Source: Phialocephala subalpina
Taxonomy: Eukaryota > Ascomycota > Leotiomycetes > Helotiales > Mollisiaceae
Length of the DNA stretch: 64,000 bases
Direction: 5' to 3'
Assembly: GCA_900073065.1 (NCBI GenBank)
Contig: FJOG01000014.1
Coordinates: 918,803 to 982,802 of the forward strand
In this document: piece by piece, positions 56,791 through 64,000 of the stretch
How the letters are laid out: the number at the start of each line of letters is the position of its first letter
Position numbering within the stretch: position 1 is the first letter of the stretch
Position numbers and translations under genes: made by a program
Notes under the pieces: generated by a model
Seen by the model: only the letters and a program-made list of their open reading frames with translations
Databases searched by the model: none
Told to the model about the DNA's origin: nothing

Positions 56791-59700
56791 ATGCGCAATC
56801 TCAGAAATACTCGATATGATCGGTGGAAACCTCCCGCTCAGTTTGAAGGACGGCCTTTGACAGCGGCAACCTGGGATCTCGTCAATGACTCCGTCCTATG
56901 CACTTTTGGACCAACGGAGAATGATGCTCTTATAGAGCTCTTGAGGGTCAACGTTAACTCAAATTCACAGTATGTTCTGCTCAAAATGTATATTCATTCT
57001 TCTGACAATGTCTTAGTGAACATACAGTCATCACGTCTTGGGATGCGCCTTGTCCAAATCCGGAACTAGCCAGTGATGAGGTCTTAAGTCTTCATTATTT
57101 CGGAGACAGCTTGACAGCATGTCTCGTATTGGCTGGTGGAGATATTGTGGTTGTCAGAGAAGAATCTCTGGCCGGAGAAGACCGGATTGAGATTGTTGGG
57201 TCAGTCGATGCAGGCATCACTGCGGCAAGATGGTCGCCAGACGAGGAGCTTCTTGCCATTACCACTAAGGCGAATACTGTTGTGTTCATGAGCAGAAGCT
57301 TTGAAGGTGTCACGGATGTGACTATGACTTCAGAAGACCTCAAAGCATCTAATCATGTGTCAGTAGGCTGGGGCAAGAAGGAAACGCAATTCCATGGACG
57401 AGGAGCCAAGGCTTTGCGGGATCCAACTATGCCCGAGAAGATTGACCAAGGTGTCTTGAGCCCCAACGATGATCTCCGAACTTCGATAAGCTGGAGAGGC
57501 GACGGTGCATATCTTGCTGTTTCCACTATCGAAGGTGGATCTAGGCGAATCATCCGGGTGTATTCGAGAGAAGGAGTATTGGACAGTGTCAGCGAGCCTG
57601 TCGACGGCTTAGAGTCTGCCTTGAGTTGGAGACCAGCCGGGAATCTGATCGCTGGTATACAACGATTTGGTGATTGTGTCGACGTTGTTTTCTTCGAAAG
57701 AAATGGGTTGAGGCATGGCCAATTCAGACTTCGTCTTACCCCCAAGCAACTTCAACTCCCAGATCAGCATATCAAATTGCAATGGAACTCAGACTCTACA
57801 GTACTTGCCGTTATACTGGCTGAATGTACTCAATTATGGACTATGGGTAATTATCATTGGTATCTCAAGCACGAAGTTGCCAACAAAGATCTACTGCCCG
57901 TCAGTCCTGTGGTATGGCATCCAGAAAAGCCCCTACGTTTCATGACAGCTGCATCAAGTAAGTGTCCCTACATCATTTCAAATTATATACTGACTCCTTA
58001 TAGACAGCTTTACCTCAATCGACTACATATTCACAACAGCCGGAGGATCTACATTGCCACCCAAAGACTTCGGACCCGTCGCAGTCATTGATGGCAAAAT
58101 GGTCAAGGTTACCCCATTTCGAACTGCTAATATCCCACCTCCAATGGCCTTACACGAGCTTGAAGTACAATATCATGCCATTGATGTAGCATTTAACGCC
58201 GATACCTCCCTAATAGCAGTCTTACACGGCGAAGGAATTGCCATTTTCGAATGGAAAGATGTTGCGACGCCGACTGCATCACCAAGCTTGACTGGACGAG
58301 TCACATTTGCAAAGGCAGATGATCAGCAATCTGTCTATCAGCAAATATGTTTTTCTGGAATCAACGAAGTATTAGTGCTGAAGCGGTCCGAACAAGGTTC
58401 TCTCGTTAAGCAATACTGCTTTGACGACGACACTGGCAGAATGGAGTTGGTCTCTTCTGAACCGACTTCAACGCCCGTCGCTTACACGCTGTCAAGTATC
58501 TTTGAAGAGGGTAGAGCGTATCCATACGTGCAAGGTAACGCAGGAGATTTGCATCCCCTAACAATAGCAGACCAATCAATTTCTCGCTGTAAATTTCCCA
58601 GCTATCTACCTTGGGTAGACATTTCGAATGGCGATGAGCCTATTGCCTTTGGTATGTCTACAAACGGTCATTTATACGCAAACTCGCGCCTTCTGGTCAA
58701 GAACTGTACATCTTTTCTCGTTACTGCAGCACATCTTATTCTCACTACAACAACGCACCTCTTGAAGTTCGTGCATATCACCAATGTCAGCAGTACGTAT
58801 TCTTCCTCTGGGAATTTGACAGGTCTAATGATGAAAACTAGATTTGGAGGTTCCTCCAGATGACCCAGAAAAAGATGAACGGTGCAGGAGCATTGAGCGT
58901 GGTGCTCGACTGGTGACGGCAATGCCTACATCTCTTAGTCTTGTGCTGCAAATGCCTCGAGGAAATCTCGAAACCATCTTCCCTCGCGCAATGGTCTTGG
59001 CTGGAATTCGAAAGCTCATCGACGAGAAAAACTATAAGAAGGCCTTCACTCATTGTAGGACACAAAGAGTGGATATGAACATTCTATACGACCATGCACC
59101 GGAGCAGTTTCTAGCCAATGTTCCTCTTTTCATTGACCAAGTCAAGAAGATTACGTACATTGATTTATTCCTATCCTCACTAAGGGAGGAAGATGTCACA
59201 CAAAGCATGTATAAGGAAACAAGAGTCACGCCAACGCAGGAAAACGGGGTTCCAACAACAAATGGTGTCAACACAACTACACAACCAGAAGCAAGCTTTA
59301 GGAAGACCTCGAAAGTCAATCGAATTTGCGATGCCTTCCTCGAAGTCTTGAAGACTAGAACATCCACGAACCTGCAGAATATAATCACAGCGAATGTTTG
59401 CAAATCACCTCCAGCTCTGGACGACGGCCTCCTCGTGGTTGCTCAACTAATGGAGAAGGATTCTCAGATGGCCGATAAGGCAGTAGAACACATTTGCTTC
59501 TTAGCAGATGTGAACAAACTCTACGACAATGCCCTTGGTCTCTACAACCTAGACCTAGCTCTCCTCGTTGCACAGCAATCGCAAAAGGACCCTCGAGAAT
59601 ACCTACCATTCATGCAAAATCTCCAAGAAATGACCGAAGTCCGACGCTGCTTCAGCATTGACGACCATCTTGACCGACACACCAAAGCCCTCTCCCACCT

Positions 59701-60868
59701 CCGCGCCCTAGATGCCTTCTCCGAACTCCAAACCTACACCCAAAAACACATCCTCTATAAAGACGCTCTCTCCCTCTACCGCTATAATCCCTCACAACAC
59801 GCCACCCTCACAAGCCTCTACGCCCAATACCTCGAATCAAAATCCTCCTTCAAAGAAGCAGGTCTAGCGTATGAATCCCTAAACAACTACATAAAAGCTA
59901 CCTCCTGCTACCTTTCCTCCGGCCCCTCCTCCTGGCGAGAATCACTCTTCTGCGCGCTCTCCCAAACACCACCCATCTCCGGCCCCGCACTCACAGACCT
60001 AGCCACAACTCTCTACGAAGCGTTAATAGAAAGCAAAGATTACTTCTCTGCAGCAACCATCCAACTCGACTACCTATCCTCAATTCCCAATGCCTGCCGA
60101 ACATTCTGCAAAGGCTACTTCTTCGCTGATGCTTTGCACCTCATTGCGCAGAAGCGAGTCCCCGAATTATTGGAAGAAGTCATCGACCCCTGCTTAGGGG
60201 AAGCTTTAGCATCATCCACAGAACTCCTTTCAGACTGTAAAGCGCAACTCCTAGCCCAAGTCCCACGTATCCGCGAGCTTCGTGAGAAAGCCCTCGCTGA
60301 TCCATTAGCGTTCTACGAAGGAGAAAGAGGGGGCGATGGAGAGTTACCGGATGATGTTAGTGTAGCAGTTAGTTCTAGGATATCGACGAACAGGAGTTTG
60401 TTTACTAGATACACGGGGAAGGCAGGCTCTGTGGGGACAGCGGGGACGGGGGTTAGTAGGGCGACGAGTAAGAATCGAAGGAGGGAGGAGAGGAAGAGGG
60501 CTAGGGGGAAGAAGGGGAGTGTTTATGAGGAGGAATATTTGGTTAATAGTGTGCGGAGATTGATTGAGAGAGTTGAGAGTGTTAGAGGGGAAGTAGGGAG
60601 ATTGGTGGAAGGACTCGTGAGACGGGGTATGTGGGAGCGTGCTAGGGCGATCGAAAGTGCGTTGGGAGAGGTGGTGGAAATGTGTAGGGGATGCGTGCCA
60701 GAGGTGTTTGGGATAGATGAGGCTGTGAAGATGCAGATGGAGGACGAGAATGGGTACAGAGCAATTGGTGGCGATGCGGTGTTTCAGGAGAGTCTTGAGG
60801 CGGCGGGGAAGAAGAAAGAGGCTCCTGTTATTGCTGCATTTGAAAAGTTGTCTTTGCTGGGAACATAG
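56791..60868 (+). CDS. ELP1: Elongator complex subunit 1 (Elp1/Iki3)
   Basis: Exons 56791-56969, 57017-57957, 58004-58792 and 58842-60868 give 1311 residues, the usual length of the family. It starts MRNLRNTRYDRWK. Two WD40 propellers occupy about residues 1-750 (HTVITSWDAPCPNPELASDE, YLAVSTIEGGSRRIIRVYSR, WVDISNGDEPIAFGMS) and an alpha-solenoid with TPR-like helices the rest (ITYIDLFLSS, NLDLALLVAQQSQKDPREYL, YKDALSLYR). A basic patch near residue 1180 (KNRRREERKRARGKKGS) matches the tRNA-binding region of Elp1. Elongator modifies wobble uridines in tRNA. Intron 1 uses a TAG acceptor at 57016; the next CAG at 57027 would break the frame. Composition flips from 24 C/5 G (59701-59760) to 9 C/29 G (60421-60480). 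Confidence 0.96.
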
Positions 60869-61612
60869 AGATAGATTTGGCAATCGATGATCATCTTACC
60901 AAGCCTGGTCAAAAATATCCTGGACCTCGCTTTGCCTCTAGCGTTTAATCTGGATCCAAAAATGCCGCCCCCTTTACCGCCCTAAACAAAAAAAGTATAA
61001 GAGCATTTCACCGCCCCAAACAATTCTTCAAAAAATAAATCCAAAGAGCAAAAGACTAGGGGCTACGCAGCCGAAGCTGGGTCCCATAGAGAAAACCCCC
61101 GGACGGGTTTTACTTAAAGCGTATGCGGTCAAGGCGTAATCTCTCTTCTCCATCTTGAGGCACATTTTGACCTGAGCTACCAAGCCTGGTAGCCGCCTTT
61201 TGTGCCTCGTTAGAAAAATCGGCCTATTTAAATCTATATGGTTGTTTCATGGGTGGACCCACTTCGGAATAGCTTCAAGACCGCTAGGCGAGAAGCAGTG
61301 TCGGGACGAGGCGAGGAGGCTACCGTTACGTGGGGACTCGGATGTGAGGTTTTATTGGGAAATTTCAAGTATGGCAGTTTTGGGGGGCTCTAAGAGGCGT
61401 TTTGTTACTGATGGTAATGTATGTTTGATAATAGCAAAGCAACGCCGCGTTTAAAAAGAGCACGAAGATGTAGCTCCATGGGTATCCCCAGCAGATAACA
61501 ACGCCTGACGCCTGACGCCTTCTACCGATCAGTATCCTAGCCGTGTTTCTCGAGCGCCCCAACCTAGGGCGTGCTTGATCCAATCCACTTCACTTCACTT
61601 TAAAGCCCGTGT
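60869..61612. other. intergenic region between convergent genes
   Basis: About 740 bp. The word accaagcctgg occurs twice (about 60898 and 61178), an accgccc/caccgcccc motif occurs twice (about 60976 and 61009), and cgcctga is repeated in tandem near 61501. These look like low-order, possibly decayed repeats. No gene or RNA is recognisable. Confidence 0.45.
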
Positions 61613-62119
61613 CTATTCTCCCGTTGGTAACTCGACTGCTGCCGGAGCAGGAATCGGCTCTGTTTTAGCTGGGCTGACGAAGTGCATCAACTCCCCTCGT
61701 TGATTGTAGACTTGTTCGATTCCGTTCTCGTCTCGTTTGCCTTTGAATGCACTAGCGCAGCAAAGTAGGAAAGGCTAAAGATGTCAATACATGAGTAATG
61801 AATAGAAGAGATCAGAAGGAAAGACTTACCCAATCAACACAATCATGAGTCTCGCAAATTGTATAATTGCATAATTGCAAACTGAGCACCCATCAATACA
61901 ACAGTATTGTTCGATGTTGATTTGACGCTCCGCAATAGCCTCAGGTTCAGCAACGACTTCGCGTTCCGCAAGAGCTTCAGCTTCTGCAATTTCTTGACGA
62001 ACGGCAATGACTTCACGTTCGGCCACTTGGGTGCCTCTGAATGGAATTGGCTCTGCGAAAGCGAGTGTGGACAGGGTAAAGGTAGCTGCGAAAGCTGCAA
62101 GGAGGTTGGAGAAAGGCAT
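61613..62119 (-). CDS. small secreted protein with acidic pro-region and CC-x3-C-x2-C motif
   Basis: Exons 61830-62119 and 61613-61751 (78-bp intron, GTAAGT donor, TAG acceptor) give 142 residues. The signal peptide is about residues 1-22 (NLLAAFAATFTLSTLAFA). A Glu/Ala-rich stretch follows with the near-repeat AEREVIAVRQ / AEREVVAEPE / AIAERQ. Next is YCCIDGCSVCNY, four cysteines in nine residues, then a hydrophobic segment (AIIQFARLMIVLIG) and a polar tail ending AAVELPTGE. I know no family. The second exon uses the acceptor at 61752 because it opens 46 codons; a nearer AG gives a stop soon after. Small secreted cysteine-containing proteins are candidate effectors or processed peptides, which is speculation here. 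Confidence 0.65.
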
Positions 62120-62723
62120 GATGAGTGTTGTAATATTGAATTGAGGTGGAGAATTTATTTGAGATTGAAGATTTGGTTTGAGGATCTGGTGGATGTAAGG
62201 TTGAAGGTTGCAAAGAACGTAGTGGAAGTGGTCAAATAGACCTGTGTTTCTGAGAAGCAAGAAGATGAGATGGAAAGACAGAATTGCAGTCCGCAACGCT
62301 TCGCTGTCTGGACCTCAATTGAAGTAGGGCGAGTGAATCCGTAAAGGTGAATAAGAAAACCATCCTAGGAACGGCGAACAATAAAGTATAATCCGAGGCA
62401 AGATTTGGTCATGACCAGCTCTCAGACGAAGCCTTGAGGCCATTGTCAATGCCATCGACTTTGAGAACATGTAGAGTTCCTCGATTAATAATTGTGACTT
62501 CACATTTTCTGTTCTGCACAAAGAAATTCAAAGACCCAAGAAGTATACCGGTAATAAAACAACTTACCTTGATCCGAGGTTATCAAAGGGCTTCCGCATG
62601 CAATAGTATACAGCTTTTCATACCAAGTAGAGATAGTCTATATGCCTCTCTACTATGCAGCATTTTACAACGCCGCCAATGCCCAGGTGCTATACAGACG
62701 ATCTTCCATACATATCATACACA
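62120..62723. other. intergenic region
   Basis: About 600 bp between the 3' end of uL24m and the secreted-protein promoter. The plus-strand frame starting at 62434 overlaps uL24m antisense and is judged non-coding. Confidence 0.45.
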
Positions 62724-63851
62724 TCAAGCTGCCAATGGTTGTGGTGCCTTGGCTAGCTGTCTCTTCTTCGCAATGACTTGTCCAATTCTCTCCAGCATTT
62801 CAGAGGTGAGTTTGCCCTTGCCCTTTGCTTTCCTCAATTTCCTCTCTTGTCGGTTGATCTCCTGCAATGGTGTCCGCATCTCGGTAACCCTCTTCTTCTG
62901 CTCTTCCACAGCGCGGTCTTCGGCGAGTTTGGCTTCGATATACTCGGGATCGTGTCTTGTTCTGAATTTCGAGAACTTGTTCCGTAGCTCATCGATCACG
63001 GTTCCTGGCATGGGAGGTCGTAATAAACTCGGCACAAAGGTCTTCTCCTCGACATCTATTCTCAGAGTGTCGTCCGGGCCGTCTTTGTGTTCTTTTGGCT
63101 CAAGTTTGGGCCAGGGGATGGAAATATTTAGTCCTGGAACCATGCGCCTCCAACTCGTCCTGTTCAGGTGGCGGTCGAACCAGAAATTAGCATTAACCAA
63201 TCTCTTAATGATCACGTCTCGTGTGATCCCTGTTTCGGGGTCGGAAAGGGGGTAGACGAGTCGGACGGACGTAAGAGGGACTGGTTTCTCGATCGTACGA
63301 ATGGGTCGCTTGTCTGGATCTTCCTCGTTGATCATGTATGAAGGTATAGCAACATCAATCCGTAAGCTAGATGTTAGCAAATGCTTGTTCAAGGCACGAA
63401 GCAGACTTACCAGGTTCAATCCTTCAACAGTACATTCCGCTCGAGATGGATCTACTGCCGTGACCTTGCCAATCTTTCCCTTGTCCTTTCCTTCTAGTAA
63501 CACCACCCTATCGCTTTTGACGATGTTCAGGAATCTTCCTCCCACCTTCTTTAATGCTTCCGCCCTATCTTTATAGTGGATCACAGTTCCTCTCATCCGC
63601 TGCGTATGGATGGTACCAAAGGTATCCTTCGAATCACCCACATCTCTCCTTGGGGCCAAGGGTCCCAATTCCCAATCCTCTCTTCTGTTGAGTCTCGCCT
63701 GCTTTATTTGGCCTGTGGCCTCACGCCTAAGATGTCGGTCCTGCTCTCTGTTGGACTTCGCCCATTCTCGAGTATGTCGGTCCTTTCGTTTGGCTGATCG
63801 TCGTGCTGCCTGCTTCTCGGCGAGTATGGAGCGCCGTATGACCTTCTGCAT
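62724..63851 (-). CDS. MRPL40: mitochondrial ribosomal protein uL24m (KOW domain)
   Basis: A single open frame of 375 residues. The KOW motif is at about residues 110-145 (VKSDRVVLLEGKDKGKIGKV), followed by VDPSRAECTVEGLNL and then the fungal uL24m-specific segment (EDPDKRPIRTIEKPVPL, VRLVYPLSDPETGITRDVI, WRRMVPGLNISIPWPKLEPK, FVPSLLRPPMPGTVIDELRN). The basic N-terminus (MQKVIRRSILAEKQAARRSA) fits a presequence. A 44-bp stretch at 63369-63412 has perfect intron borders (GTAAGT, branch GCTAACAT, acceptor CTAG) but is in frame as read; removing it gives a stop four codons later. The inserted residues VSLLRALNKHLLTS are not expected from the family, so the true structure here is uncertain. Confidence 0.88.
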   Translation of the reverse strand: MQKVIRRSILAEKQAARRSAKRKDRHTREWAKSNREQDRHLRREATGQIKQARLNRREDWELGPLAPRRDVGDSKDTFGTIHTQRMRGTVIHYKDRAEALKKVGGRFLNIVKSDRVVLLEGKDKGKIGKVTAVDPSRAECTVEGLNLVSLLRALNKHLLTSSLRIDVAIPSYMINEEDPDKRPIRTIEKPVPLTSVRLVYPLSDPETGITRDVIIKRLVNANFWFDRHLNRTSWRRMVPGLNISIPWPKLEPKEHKDGPDDTLRIDVEEKTFVPSLLRPPMPGTVIDELRNKFSKFRTRHDPEYIEAKLAEDRAVEEQKKRVTEMRTPLQEINRQERKLRKAKGKGKLTSEMLERIGQVIAKKRQLAKAPQPLAA

Positions 63852-64000
63852 GGCTACAGTGAGGTGAGGCGGATTGGGCGTGGAGTGCTGTTGTGAATTG
63901 AGTTGTTTCTTTTTTGGAGAGCTCGATATTTAGCACTTGGCACGCTAGCCAGAATCGACTGCATGCTCACGTGATCATTATCTTTTTGACTTTTCAAGGG

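Noticed and set aside
60869..61612. Possible decayed transposon or structural RNA
   Set aside because: Only short repeated words are present, with no terminal repeats, transposase fragment or tRNA-like fold.

Overview
The window is nuclear DNA from a filamentous ascomycete (Pezizomycotina; a helotialean or other leotiomycete is my guess from gene style, not proven). The evidence is short introns (mostly 47-90 bp) with GTAAGT/GTATGT donors, CTAAC-like branch sites and AG acceptors, one gene per transcript on both strands, and fungal families such as a Cdc10 septin, Ski8, Nop15, Elp1, a Cce1 resolvase and a GPI-type wall protein. I resolve 31 protein loci, 30 apparently intact and one broken. 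No rRNA, tRNA, CRISPR array or intact transposon is visible. Exon joins were worked out by hand and checked by reading phase.

1-13.9 kb: a seven-segment membrane protein, a 1316-residue PARP-domain protein, a conserved fungal protein, a DUF2855 protein, a RecQ helicase and a small unknown protein. 13.9-21 kb: an unknown protein, glutathione reductase with two possible starts, and a RutA/luciferase-like monooxygenase carrying one in-frame stop. 21.8-46.8 kb: two paralogous membrane glycoproteins about 20 kb apart in the same orientation enclose 12 other genes: Nop15, an SDR, SMN, a cupredoxin-like secreted protein, the mitochondrial Holliday-junction resolvase Cce1, a GPI-type wall protein, Ski8, mitochondrial L32, septin Cdc10, guanylate kinase, a tetraspan protein and a SERF peptide.

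46.8-52.6 kb: three consecutive oxidoreductases, namely a RidA-amine oxidase fusion, an FMN 2-hydroxyacid dehydrogenase and a ketopantoate-reductase-like enzyme. 53-64 kb: a macrodomain protein, a DUF3984 protein, Elongator subunit Elp1, a small secreted cysteine-containing protein and mitochondrial uL24.

Most genes are housekeeping (RNA processing, mitochondrial translation and recombination, redox, septum formation) and do not form one pathway. The most notable points are: a perfect 250-bp tandem duplication that rewrites the C-terminus of Cce1; GC-AG introns at the same position in both membrane paralogs; the RidA-amine oxidase fusion; a repeated switch from C-rich to G-rich coding strand along individual exons; a splice-competent but frame-breaking intron inside uL24m; and the single nonsense codon in the RutA-like gene.
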